Shown here: piece by piece, positions 43,713 through 52,374 of the stretch
Position numbering within the stretch: the stretch's first letter is position 1
Layout: each line of letters starts with the position of its first letter
Assembly: GCF_003148775.1 (NCBI RefSeq)
Contig: NZ_QGGW01000001.1
Span: forward strand, 558,001-622,000
Source: Roseicyclus mahoneyensis
Lineage (GTDB): Bacteria > Pseudomonadota > Alphaproteobacteria > Rhodobacterales > Rhodobacteraceae
Length of the DNA stretch: 64,000 nucleotides
Direction: 5' to 3'
The notes under the pieces: generated by a model
The model's database searches: none
Seen by the model: the letters and a program-made list of their open reading frames with translations, nothing else
Told to the model about the DNA's origin: nothing
Made by a program: the position numbers and the translations under genes

Positions 43713-43730
43713 TGTAAATCAAACGAGACA
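43713..43730. promoter_or_regulatory. PpsR/CrtJ site 2 (TGT-N12-ACA)
   Basis: TGT (43713-43715), 12 bases, ACA (43728-43730). It is separated from site 1 by 8 bases, the spacing known for cooperative CrtJ binding at tandem palindromes. The puc promoter is expected to overlap these sites, but I cannot fix its -35 and -10 boxes with confidence. Confidence 0.85.
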
Positions 43731-43852
43731 GTCGTATTCGCCGTCCTCTCTTATATCCCAAAGCGCTTTCAGTCCTGAGCGCTCAGACAAGGCGGCCAAG
43801 ACGGGTCAGAACCTCTGCCCCAATCAACGCCAAGTCGAATCGTTCAGAGGGT

Positions 43853-44794
43853 TCAGACCGGTCGGGCAAGGCTTTGCGGCAGCAGGGCTTGGACCATCGC
43901 CGCATCGCACAGCTCCGTGGCGGGCGTCGTTACCGCAGCGCTTGCGGCGGCGCATCCATGGCTCAGCACCTCGGGCAAGGGCAGACCGCGCGACAGGGCC
44001 AGAACGGCGCCCGCAACGAAACTGTCGCCCGCCCCGGTGCGCGAGACGACCGGCACCCGCGCGGCGGGTGCCATCCACCACCCCTCGAAGCTCGCCAGAA
44101 CCGAGCCTTCGGCGCCGCGCGCGACGATCACCACATCGGCCGCTCCCTGCGCCACCAGATCGGCGGCGAAGGCCGCGCTGTCGGCGGCGGTCTGCAAGGC
44201 GCGACCTGCCAGCGCCACCGATTCCTCGAAATCCACCCGCAAGAGCGCCATCCCCGTCCGCGCCCCGGCCAAGGCCACCAGCCCCGCGCCCGATGTGTCG
44301 GCGACGACTTTAGCGCCCTGCCCCGTCAACCGCCGCACCAGATCGACCAGCGCGCCCGGCGACACACCCGGCGGAAGGGAGCCTGACAGGACCACCCAAT
44401 CCCCCGGCGCGCAATGCGTTGAAAGGGCCTCGGTCGCGGCCGTCATATCCTCGGGCGTCCATGTCGGCCCGGGAAAGATGAAGCGGAACTGGCGCCCTGT
44501 CGTCGTCTCGATCACCGAAAGGTTCTGGCGCATCTCGCCCGGTGCTGGCAGGCGCAAGACGGGCACGTCATGCGCGGCCAGCATCCGCTCCAGCGCATCA
44601 CCGCCCGCGCCGCCTGCGGCCACCAGCGCCGTGGCCTCGCCGCCCAGCTGCACGATGGCGCGCGCCACATTGATGCCGCCACCGCCGGGATCGCGCGCTG
44701 GATCCGTGCAGCGCAGCTTTTCGCCCGGCATGACCTCGGGCGTCGTGGTCTCGAGATCAAGCGCGGGGTTGAACGTGACGGTCAAGATGGACAT
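43853..44794 (-). CDS. PfkB-family hexose kinase (phosphofructokinase-like)
   Basis: The 313-residue ribokinase-fold enzyme starts MSILTVTFNPALDLETTTPE and has the tagatose/fructose-kinase signature DPGGGGINVARAIVQLGGEA, FIFPGP, VVLSGSLPPGV and the catalytic SRTGAGDSFVAG. The N-terminal TVTFNPALD and GGGGINVARA sit with FruK/LacC/PfkB kinases, so the substrate is probably a fructose or tagatose phosphate. Its terminus faces the puc regulatory region; its role as the cell's phosphofructokinase is possible but unproven. Confidence 0.88.
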   Translation of the reverse strand: MSILTVTFNPALDLETTTPEVMPGEKLRCTDPARDPGGGGINVARAIVQLGGEATALVAAGGAGGDALERMLAAHDVPVLRLPAPGEMRQNLSVIETTTGRQFRFIFPGPTWTPEDMTAATEALSTHCAPGDWVVLSGSLPPGVSPGALVDLVRRLTGQGAKVVADTSGAGLVALAGARTGMALLRVDFEESVALAGRALQTAADSAAFAADLVAQGAADVVIVARGAEGSVLASFEGWWMAPAARVPVVSRTGAGDSFVAGAVLALSRGLPLPEVLSHGCAAASAAVTTPATELCDAAMVQALLPQSLARPV

Positions 44795-44848
44795 GCCGAC
44801 AGTTAGACCGGGAGGGCGCGCAGGCTCAAGAGGCGCCTGCCCTGCGGA

Positions 44849-46402
44849 TCAGGGGCGGAGGTGAAACTGCGCGCCTTCGCCCGCGCTCAATTGATCGACA
44901 AGACCCTTTTCCCACGACAGATACAGGCGCGAGGCATCGGCATCGCCGTCATGACGGCCATGGGCAAAGCTGATGACATCGACCGCCTCGGACATCTCCA
45001 TCGCAGCCCCCGCGACGATCACCGCCCCGGCAGCGGCAAGCGCGGGCAAGCCACCCTCGACCACCCGCACGTCCGCGCGGCCCAGTGCCGACAGGGTTGT
45101 GGCCGCCAGAACGGCGCGCGGGCTTGCATCGCCGATCAGGTAGATCGCTTCGGGCCCCGCGGACAGATCGCGCAGGCGCGACCTGATCGACCATTGCGCA
45201 CCTGCGACCGTGCCGTTCCGGTGGACGGCTGAGGCGCGCAAATCGACCAGACGCGCCCGGCCCGTCGCCACATCGGCAAGCGCGCGATCGGCCGCAATCC
45301 GGGGCGCTGGGGCGATGGCGGGGTCGGGGCGCGCGACGGGCGGAAGGTCGCGCAGCGCGTCGGTCAGCGTGCAGACCGCGACCTCATACCCCAAGGCGCG
45401 CAGCCAATAGGCCGCCAAACCGCCCCTCAGACCCAGATCGTCGACCAGCACCACCCGGGCGCGGCGCAGACCGATGAACAGGTCGGTCGCCTGCACCAAC
45501 GTGACCACCGGCGCGGACCGGGCGCAGGGAACCGGGTCCGCCGCCGTCTCGGCCGGGTCGCGCACATCCAGCACATAGGTTGTGCGCGTGGTGTCCGACA
45601 GCATCGCCGCCACCTCGGCTGCCCCTGCTTCGGGGATCTTGTGCCGTTCGATGAACATCGTCGCCCGGGCGCGGGTGGAGTCCGGGTCACCCGGCGGCAG
45701 GGCGGCGGGTGTCACATCGCGGACCAGATCGAACCCCGCCAGCCGCCAGCCCTGCGTGCCATCCTCAAGCCACCAGACCTCGCGCTCGGGCGCGATCAGC
45801 GACAGGCTGGCCGCGCCGACGATGCCGCGGGTGCGGCCCGCGCAGGTCAGCACGATGGGCAGGCCCTCGGGCAGGCTGTCGAGGCGATGGGGCAATTCCC
45901 CGTTGGGCAGGCAGGTAGCACCGGGCACGGTCATCTTGGCATGTTCCGCCGCGGGCCGCGTGTCGAAGAACAAGACGTCACGCCCCCCCGACAGCCATTT
46001 TGCCAGATCGGCAGGCGCCACGGGGCGCGGATGCAGCGCCAGTTCCGCCAGCTCGCCCAAGGTCTTGGAGGGAACATGCACCCCCTTGTAGAGCGTGTAT
46101 CCCGCCGCCGCCCAAGCGGGCGTGCCGCCCGCGACGACCGACACATCGCTGTAGCCCATGTCGGCAAGCGTTTCGGCGGCCATCTGGGCGATCTTGTCAC
46201 CACCGTCGATCAAGATGATGGGGGCCGACAGGCGCGGTACCAGCGCGCCTATGGCCAGTTCCATCTCGCTGAAGGGGCAAGGCACTGCAAAAAGCGGATG
46301 GCCCTCGGAAAACGGTCCGGCCTCGCGCAGGTCGATCAGCGCGACCTCATGGTGCCCCAGAACCCGCGCCGCTGCCTGCGCGGGTGTGATGATGTCGGAC
46401 AT
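44849..46402 (-). CDS. four-domain rhodanese-like protein
   Basis: The 517-residue cytoplasmic protein is built of four rhodanese folds: about 1-108, 112-212, 240-355 and 370-475. Only the second has a catalytic cysteine (Cys187 in VLTCAGRTRGIVG). The other active-site loops read IDGGDK, VDDLGLRG and IGDASPRA and lack it. It probably transfers or carries sulfur from thiosulfate or a persulfide through domain 2, with the rest as scaffold. It is 54 bases from the PfkB gene and 35 from mnhG, on the same strand. Confidence 0.88.
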   Translation of the reverse strand: MSDIITPAQAAARVLGHHEVALIDLREAGPFSEGHPLFAVPCPFSEMELAIGALVPRLSAPIILIDGGDKIAQMAAETLADMGYSDVSVVAGGTPAWAAAGYTLYKGVHVPSKTLGELAELALHPRPVAPADLAKWLSGGRDVLFFDTRPAAEHAKMTVPGATCLPNGELPHRLDSLPEGLPIVLTCAGRTRGIVGAASLSLIAPEREVWWLEDGTQGWRLAGFDLVRDVTPAALPPGDPDSTRARATMFIERHKIPEAGAAEVAAMLSDTTRTTYVLDVRDPAETAADPVPCARSAPVVTLVQATDLFIGLRRARVVLVDDLGLRGGLAAYWLRALGYEVAVCTLTDALRDLPPVARPDPAIAPAPRIAADRALADVATGRARLVDLRASAVHRNGTVAGAQWSIRSRLRDLSAGPEAIYLIGDASPRAVLAATTLSALGRADVRVVEGGLPALAAAGAVIVAGAAMEMSEAVDVISFAHGRHDGDADASRLYLSWEKGLVDQLSAGEGAQFHLRP

Positions 46403-46437
46403 GTTTCCCCCTTTTGCCCCTTGGACCTGTGGCCCGG

Positions 46438-46812
46438 TCAGGGTTTGGGCGGACCTTGCGGCGCATCCTCATAGACCGACCAGCCATGCGGTCCCTTGGT
46501 GTCGGGCAGGTCTTCCTTGCGCAGGCTCTGGAGCATGTAGACCTTTGCGATGAAATGCGCCGTGACGGGCGCGGTCAGGAAGAGGAACATCGTGATGAGC
46601 AGTTCGTGAAAGGAAAACTGATCCTTCTCGACGTAGAACCAGATCATCGAGGCGATCAGCATGCCGCCCACGCCCAGCGTCGTCGCCTTGGTCGGCGCAT
46701 GCAGCCGCTGCAGCGTGTTCTTCAACCGAACCAGCCCGAAGGATCCGACAAAGCCGAAGATACCGCTTATGACCAGCGCCAGCGCGATCAGGAACTCACC
46801 CACAAGGCTCAT
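46438..46812 (-). CDS. mnhG: Mrp Na+/H+ antiporter subunit G
   Basis: The 124-residue protein has three transmembrane segments and the MnhG motif GSFGLVRLKNTLQRLHAPTK, TLGVGGMLIA. It is the last gene of the operon. The Mrp antiporter exports Na+ in exchange for H+ and is assembled from all subunits. The ATG at 46812 is preferred over upstream in-frame sequence lacking membrane character; it is 13 bases from the mnhF stop. Confidence 0.93.
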   Translation of the reverse strand: MSLVGEFLIALALVISGIFGFVGSFGLVRLKNTLQRLHAPTKATTLGVGGMLIASMIWFYVEKDQFSFHELLITMFLFLTAPVTAHFIAKVYMLQSLRKEDLPDTKGPHGWSVYEDAPQGPPKP

Positions 46813-46825
46813 GATCCGTTCCCCC

Positions 46826-47095
46826 TCACTCGATGATGTCGCCGCGCAGCAAAAAGCGGCAATAGGCAACCGTTGACACGAAGCCGACCATCGCGATCAG
46901 CATCGCCGCCTCGAAATAGATCGCCGTGCCGCGCCAGATTCCATAAAGCACAAGCAACGCGATGACATTGATCACCATCGTGTCCAGCGCAAGGATACGG
47001 TCGGCGGCATGCGGCCCGAGCACGATCCGCCACAGGTCAAGGACCAAAGCGATGCCGTAGCAGGCGGCGGCGAAGACAAGGGCCATCTCGATCAT
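46826..47095 (-). CDS. mnhF: Mrp Na+/H+ antiporter subunit F
   Basis: The 89-residue protein has three transmembrane helices and the MnhF motif LGPHAADRILALDTMVINVI. The start ATG overlaps the mnhE stop by four bases. Normal length for the family. Confidence 0.94.
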   Translation of the reverse strand: MIEMALVFAAACYGIALVLDLWRIVLGPHAADRILALDTMVINVIALLVLYGIWRGTAIYFEAAMLIAMVGFVSTVAYCRFLLRGDIIE

Positions 47096-47583
47096 GGAAA
47101 AATCTCCTTCAGGCGCCGCTCGTAGCGCGACTTGATCTGGTCCCGCACAGCGTCTGGGTCATCGGTGTCGAGCGCATGCACGAGGATGGAGGTGGCATCG
47201 GCCGACAGCGTCGCCGAGACCGTGCCGGGCGTCATGGTGATGGTGCCCGCCAGAACCGTGATCGCCTCGGCCGAGGTCAATTCGATCGGCACACAGATCC
47301 AGACCGAGCGGATTTTCGCCTCGGGCCGGAACAGCAAGATCAGGGCGACCTGCACATTGGCGACCACGATGTCCCACAGCACGATCAGCACGAATTCGAG
47401 GACCGCCAAGGGGTTACGGATGCGGGGGCGGTCGGGCCAATAGGCCGCCGTCAGCATCGGAACCACAAGGCCGAAGCCCGCCCCGAGGATCAGGTTGCCC
47501 GGCGTGACCTTGTTCACGAGGCCAAGCCAGACCAGCAGCAATGTCACGCTGAGAAGCGGATGGGGAACCAGACGGCGCAACAT
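47092..47583 (-). CDS. mnhE: Mrp Na+/H+ antiporter subunit E
   Basis: The 163-residue protein has two to three N-terminal transmembrane segments followed by a cytoplasmic tail. The conserved VPIELTSAEAITVLAGTITM and TPGTV motif are characteristic of MnhE. It is separated from mnhD by three bases and overlaps mnhF by four. Confidence 0.94.
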   Translation of the reverse strand: MLRRLVPHPLLSVTLLLVWLGLVNKVTPGNLILGAGFGLVVPMLTAAYWPDRPRIRNPLAVLEFVLIVLWDIVVANVQVALILLFRPEAKIRSVWICVPIELTSAEAITVLAGTITMTPGTVSATLSADATSILVHALDTDDPDAVRDQIKSRYERRLKEIFP

Positions 47584-47586
47584 GGC

Positions 47587-49146
47587 TCAGCCCTCCTGCT
47601 CGATCACGGTGTCGATCGGGGTCGCATCCTCGGTCTCGACGGGGCCGAGAACAGCCGCGACATAGCCCGCACGGTCAAAGACCTGTACGGCGGTCGCCTC
47701 AAGATAGCCCGCGACAGGGTGGGCAAAGGCCGCGAGGCCGGCCAGAACCCCAAGCGTGATCATGGCCGGGGCGAGCTCGCCTGCGGTCGCGCGGCGGGCG
47801 GCCGGACCCTCCGCAGGCCCTGCAGCCATCGCAGTGGACGACCAGAACAGCGCACTGCCCGCCCGCGCAAAGCCCACGATCGTCAGCAGCGACCCGCCCA
47901 GGATTGCCGACCAGGCCCAGACCATCGTGCCCGGCTCACGCAAGGCATCGAGCACCAGCAGCTTGCCCAGAAATCCGCTGAGCGGTGGCATGCCGGCCAT
48001 GGCGATGGCCGCTCCGAAAAAGATCGCCGCGAACAGTCCGTTCTGCACCGTAGCGGCCGCAGGTCGCAGGCTGTCGCCCGCCCGTCGCGTGACCACCAGA
48101 TCGGCGATCAGGAACAGGCTGGCGGCGGCAAAGGTGGAATGGACCAGATAGTACAGCGCCGCCATCGTCGCTTGCGGCGAGAACACCGCAACCGCGACCA
48201 GCAGCGTGCCCATCGAGCCCACGACCGAAAAAGCGATCAGCGGCATCAGGCGGCGTGCCCCCAGAACGCCGAAGGCGCCGATGGCAATGGTCACGATGGC
48301 GGCGGGAAACAGCCATGTCGTCGCCAGATCCTCGGTCGCCTCGATGCCGGGGCCAAAGGACGTGGTGTGGATGCGCAAGATCGCATAGGCGCCCACCTTG
48401 GTCATGATCGCAAACAGCGCCGCCACGGGGGCAGGTGCGTTGGCATAGGTCGCAGGCAGCCAGAACTGCACCGGGAAAAGCGCCGCCTTGACCGCGAAGA
48501 CGATCATGAAAAGGATCACGGCCACCCGCACCAGCGCCGCCTCCTCCGCCGGGATGGTGGGGATCACAACGGCCAGATCGGCGATGTTGAGCGTGCCGGT
48601 CGAGGCATAGAGCGTACCGAGCGCAAACAGGAACAGGGTCGATCCGGCAAGATTCATCACGACATATTGCAAGCCCGCCTTGATCCGGTCGCGCCCGCCC
48701 GCATGGATCATCAAGCCGTAAGACGCAATCAGCAGCACCTCGAAGAACACGAACAGGTTGAACACGTCGCCCGTCAGGAAGGCGCCGCAGATCCCCATGA
48801 GCTGGAACTGGAACAGCGTGTGGAAATGCTTGCCGCGCGCATCCCAGCCGGTGGCGATGGCATGGATCAGCACGATCAGCGCCAGCGTGGCCGTCAGCAG
48901 CACCATCAGGGCCGACAACCGGTCAAGCACGAGCACGATGCCGAAAGGCGCGGGCCAGTCGCCCAGCCGGTAGACATGCGTCTCGCCACCTGCGGCCAGC
49001 CACGCCAGCACGATTGCAATGGCCAGCAACAGCACGGTGCCCGTGACCGACGCAATGCGCGCCAGCCCGATGTCGTGGCGCATGACAAAGCCGATGACGG
49101 GCGCCAGCAGCGCGGGCAGAACGACGGGAAGGATGATCCAGTGCAT
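47587..49146 (-). CDS. mnhD: Mrp Na+/H+ antiporter subunit D
   Basis: The 519-residue subunit is homologous to NuoN/NuoM-type proton-translocating subunits, with about fourteen transmembrane helices. Conserved features are VFNLFVFFEVLLIASYGLMI (membrane Glu), FPVQFWLPATYANAPAPVAA (Lys/His helix) and LSGFLGKLLVLDALREPG. The ATG at 49146 shares one base with the mnhC stop. Together with subunit A it forms the presumed ion channel. Confidence 0.94.
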   Translation of the reverse strand: MHWIILPVVLPALLAPVIGFVMRHDIGLARIASVTGTVLLLAIAIVLAWLAAGGETHVYRLGDWPAPFGIVLVLDRLSALMVLLTATLALIVLIHAIATGWDARGKHFHTLFQFQLMGICGAFLTGDVFNLFVFFEVLLIASYGLMIHAGGRDRIKAGLQYVVMNLAGSTLFLFALGTLYASTGTLNIADLAVVIPTIPAEEAALVRVAVILFMIVFAVKAALFPVQFWLPATYANAPAPVAALFAIMTKVGAYAILRIHTTSFGPGIEATEDLATTWLFPAAIVTIAIGAFGVLGARRLMPLIAFSVVGSMGTLLVAVAVFSPQATMAALYYLVHSTFAAASLFLIADLVVTRRAGDSLRPAAATVQNGLFAAIFFGAAIAMAGMPPLSGFLGKLLVLDALREPGTMVWAWSAILGGSLLTIVGFARAGSALFWSSTAMAAGPAEGPAARRATAGELAPAMITLGVLAGLAAFAHPVAGYLEATAVQVFDRAGYVAAVLGPVETEDATPIDTVIEQEG

Positions 49147-49511
49147 CACGCGGCCCCCCCGCGCTGGTCATCATCGCGACTTTCGACCGGGTCGATGTCG
49201 ATACGGTCGCTGTCGGCCTCGAGGTAGGCGGCAAGGCCGATCATCACCAGAACAGCCGTCATCCCGAAGGAGATCACGATGGCCGTCAGCACCAGCGCCT
49301 GCGGCAGCGGGTCGGTGTAGGACCCCTCACCGTAGCGCGCCAGGATCGGGGACTGGTCGATGGCCAGCCGTCCGCTGGCGAAAAGAAAGACGTTGACCGC
49401 ATAGGACAGCAAGGCAAGGCCAAGGATCACCGGAAAAGTGCGCAGGCGCAGCAGCAGGTAGACCCCACCCGCAGTCAACACGCCGATGGCGCTCGCGATA
49501 AGGATTTCCAT
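49146..49511 (-). CDS. mnhC: Mrp Na+/H+ antiporter subunit C
   Basis: The 121-residue protein is NuoK-like, with three transmembrane helices. SYAVNVFLFASGRLAID and LPQALVLTAIVISFGMTAVL are the conserved parts. It starts one base after the end of the fused A/B gene and overlaps mnhD. Confidence 0.94.
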   Translation of the reverse strand: MEILIASAIGVLTAGGVYLLLRLRTFPVILGLALLSYAVNVFLFASGRLAIDQSPILARYGEGSYTDPLPQALVLTAIVISFGMTAVLVMIGLAAYLEADSDRIDIDPVESRDDDQRGGAA

Positions 49512-49512
49512 C

Positions 49513-52374
49513 TCAGGCCCCCGGTCTTTGGTCGATGACCCGGTCGGCGGGATCGAAATCCATCGCCTCGGCGTTCACGGTTTCGCCGGCAAGCCGCGCG
49601 ATCCGCGACAGGCTGTAGAGCATCAGCATCACCGCCCCCAGAACGGTCAGGAAGACGCCCAGATCGAAGAACATGGCCGTGGCCAGTTCGAATTCCTCGA
49701 TCGGAGGCAGGTGGACATAGGTATAGGCCGAGGTGAGAAACGGCGTTCCCGAAAGCCAAGCCCCTGCCCCGGTCAGCCCGGCGATGATGATGCCGAAGCC
49801 GATCATGGTGTGATACTCGATCCGCTTGCGCGCCTGCGTCCAGGCAAAGCCCGAGGCCATGTACTGCATCAGAAGTGCGATGGCGATCACCAGACCCGCG
49901 ACAAAGCCCCCGCCCGGCTGGTTGTGGCCGCGCAGGAAGATATAGGCGCCGACCACGATGGCGATGGGCATCAGGACACGGGTGACGACCACCATCATCA
50001 GCGGGTGCCGGTCGCGCGAGAGATCTTGTGAGTAATCCCTCTCGCGCAGACGACGCCCTGCGGGGCCGCCGACCAACGCATGGACCAGCGCGTAGATCAC
50101 CATGCCCGCGATCCCCAGCACGATGATCTCGCCATAGGTATCGTAGCCGCGGAAATCGACGAGGATGACGTTGACCACATTGGTCCCGCCGCCGCCCTCG
50201 TAGCTGTTGTCGAGGTGGAACTGAGAGATGGTCGAAATATCGCGCAGCAAGAAGGCATAGGCCAGCGCGCCCACGCCTCCGCCCGCCGCGACGGCGATCA
50301 CCCCGTCGCGCGCCTTTCGCGCCAGCGTGCTTTCGGCAGGCGTCGTCTTGGGCAGGAAATGCAGCGCCAGAAGCAGGAGCATGATCGTCACCGTCTCGAC
50401 CGAGATCTGCGTCAGCGCAAGATCGGGCGCCGAGAGATAGGCAAAACCCGCCGAGATGGTCAGTCCGATGATCCCGATCAGCACCAGCGCGGTGAAGCGC
50501 TCGCGGTGCAAGATCACGACCGAGGCGCAGGCCACGACCAGCATCAGCCAGCCGATCGCGATGACGGGCGGCACCGGCAACAGACCCCGCGTCGTCGCCG
50601 ACAGGCCGGAGCCCGCAAAGGCCGCAGCCCCGAGCGCCACCGCGGCAACCACGAAAATCGCAAGGTATCGGCTGATCGCGCCGTTGTGCGTGGCCTCGGT
50701 GATGGTGCACGACAGGGCGACCACCGCGGCGACAAGCCGGTCGAAGATCGCCTTGGCTTCGGGTCGCGGTGCAAGGGTCCAAGCCCGGTCAAGCGGACGG
50801 TGCAGCGCCAGCAGCACCGCCCCGCCCAGCACCGCGATGACCGACATCCACAGCGCGGGCGTGACCCCGTGCCAGATCTTCAGATGCGGGTGCAGATCGG
50901 CACCCGTCACCGCACTGGCGGCCGCCGTCACGATCCCTTCGGCCAGCCAGGGCATCACGCCGATCAGCACGACCAAAACCGTCAGCAGCGCCGGCGAGGC
51001 CCAAAGACCAAAAGGTGGATCATGGGGCTTGTGCGGATAATCGTCGCGCTTGGGCCCGAAGAACACATGGACGATGAACCGCAAGGAATAGGCCACCGAC
51101 AAGAGCGCGCCCAGCGTTGCCAGAACCGGCACGGCAAGCGCACTGCCCGCCCAGACGGTGTGTGACGCCTCCTCCAGCATCATTTCCTTGGACAAGAAGC
51201 CGTTGAGCAGCGGTATCCCCGCCATAGACAGCGCCGCGATGGTGCCGATGGCAAAGGTGATGGGCATCAGGTGGCGCAAGCCTCCCAGCCGCTTGATATC
51301 GCGGGTATGGGTCTCGTGATCGACGATCCCCGCCGTCATGAAGAGCGCCGCCTTGAAGGTCAGGTGGTTGAGGATGTGGAATACGGCGGCCACTGCCGCG
51401 GCGGTCGTGCCGAACCCCAGAAGCATGGTCAGAAGGCCCAGATGGCTGACCGTCGAGAACGCCAGCAGCGCCTTGAGATCATCCTTGAACAGCGCGATCA
51501 GCGCGCCCAGCACCATGGTGATCAGGCCCGTCGTGGTGACGATGTAGAACCACGCCTCTGTCCCTGCCAGCACCGGCCAGAGGCGCGCCAGCAAGAAGAC
51601 ACCCGCCTTCACCATGGTCGCCGAATGCAGGTAGGCCGAGACCGGCGTCGGCGCGGCCATCGCGTGCGGCAACCAGAAATGGAACGGGAATTGCGCCGAT
51701 TTGGTGAAGGCGCCGATCAAGATCAGGATCAGCGCGGGCAGATACCACTCGGAGGCCCGGATTGCGTCGCCTTGCTGCAAGATCTCGGTCAACTGGTAGC
51801 TGCCCGCGATCTGGCCCAAAATCAGCATGCCACCGATCAGCGCCAGCCCCCCCGACCCGGTGACGGCCAGCGCCATCCGAGCGCCCTGCCGCCCCTCGGG
51901 CAGATGCTTCCAGAACCCGATCAAAAGGAAGGACGACAACGAGGTCAGTTCCCAGAAGATCAGCATCAGCAAGATGTTGTCTGAAATCACGATGCCCAGC
52001 ATCGCGCCCTGAAACAGCAGGAGATAGGTATAGAACTGCCCCATCGGGTCCTCGCCCGACAGGTAGAAGCGGGCGTAGAGCGTGATCAAGAGACCCACGC
52101 CCAGAATCATCGCGGCAAAGAGCAGGCCCAACCCGTCGAGGAAAAAGGACACCGATAGGCCAAGCTGCGGCAGCCACGCGATCTCGGCCTCGATCACCTC
52201 GCCGCGCAGCACCGCGGGGGCAAGAATCATCAGCAGCACCAAGGCCAGCGCGGTCGGCACGGCGGTGAAGCTGGCGCAGGCATTGCGGCCTGCGCGAATC
52301 ATGATCCCCGGCAACAGCGCGCCCAAAAAAGGCAAAGCCGATATCAGGAATAGGAAAAACCCTTGGTCGTTCAT
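49513..52374 (-). CDS. mnhA: fused Mrp antiporter subunits A and B
   Basis: The 953-residue protein joins MnhA and MnhB. The A part (about 1-770) is NuoL-like, with FWELTSLSSFLLIGFWKHLP, FPFHFWLPHAMAAPTPVSAY (Lys/His channel residues), AALFMTAGIVDHETHTRDIK, GIPLLNGFLSKEMMLEEASH and DLALTQISVETVTIMLLLLA. The MnhB part (about 800-930) shows FLRGHNQPGGGFVAGLVIAI and FELATAMFFDLGVFLTVLGA. The A-B fusion is common in alphaproteobacteria. ATG 52374 is chosen because upstream frame sequence is non-membrane. Confidence 0.95.
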   Translation of the reverse strand: MNDQGFFLFLISALPFLGALLPGIMIRAGRNACASFTAVPTALALVLLMILAPAVLRGEVIEAEIAWLPQLGLSVSFFLDGLGLLFAAMILGVGLLITLYARFYLSGEDPMGQFYTYLLLFQGAMLGIVISDNILLMLIFWELTSLSSFLLIGFWKHLPEGRQGARMALAVTGSGGLALIGGMLILGQIAGSYQLTEILQQGDAIRASEWYLPALILILIGAFTKSAQFPFHFWLPHAMAAPTPVSAYLHSATMVKAGVFLLARLWPVLAGTEAWFYIVTTTGLITMVLGALIALFKDDLKALLAFSTVSHLGLLTMLLGFGTTAAAVAAVFHILNHLTFKAALFMTAGIVDHETHTRDIKRLGGLRHLMPITFAIGTIAALSMAGIPLLNGFLSKEMMLEEASHTVWAGSALAVPVLATLGALLSVAYSLRFIVHVFFGPKRDDYPHKPHDPPFGLWASPALLTVLVVLIGVMPWLAEGIVTAAASAVTGADLHPHLKIWHGVTPALWMSVIAVLGGAVLLALHRPLDRAWTLAPRPEAKAIFDRLVAAVVALSCTITEATHNGAISRYLAIFVVAAVALGAAAFAGSGLSATTRGLLPVPPVIAIGWLMLVVACASVVILHRERFTALVLIGIIGLTISAGFAYLSAPDLALTQISVETVTIMLLLLALHFLPKTTPAESTLARKARDGVIAVAAGGGVGALAYAFLLRDISTISQFHLDNSYEGGGGTNVVNVILVDFRGYDTYGEIIVLGIAGMVIYALVHALVGGPAGRRLRERDYSQDLSRDRHPLMMVVVTRVLMPIAIVVGAYIFLRGHNQPGGGFVAGLVIAIALLMQYMASGFAWTQARKRIEYHTMIGFGIIIAGLTGAGAWLSGTPFLTSAYTYVHLPPIEEFELATAMFFDLGVFLTVLGAVMLMLYSLSRIARLAGETVNAEAMDFDPADRVIDQRPGA

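Noticed and set aside
47176-49227. An open frame of 683 codons antisense to mnhE-mnhD
   Set aside because: It is extremely rich in Arg, Gln, Asp and His, with no recognisable fold; the opposite strand encodes clear Mrp subunits.
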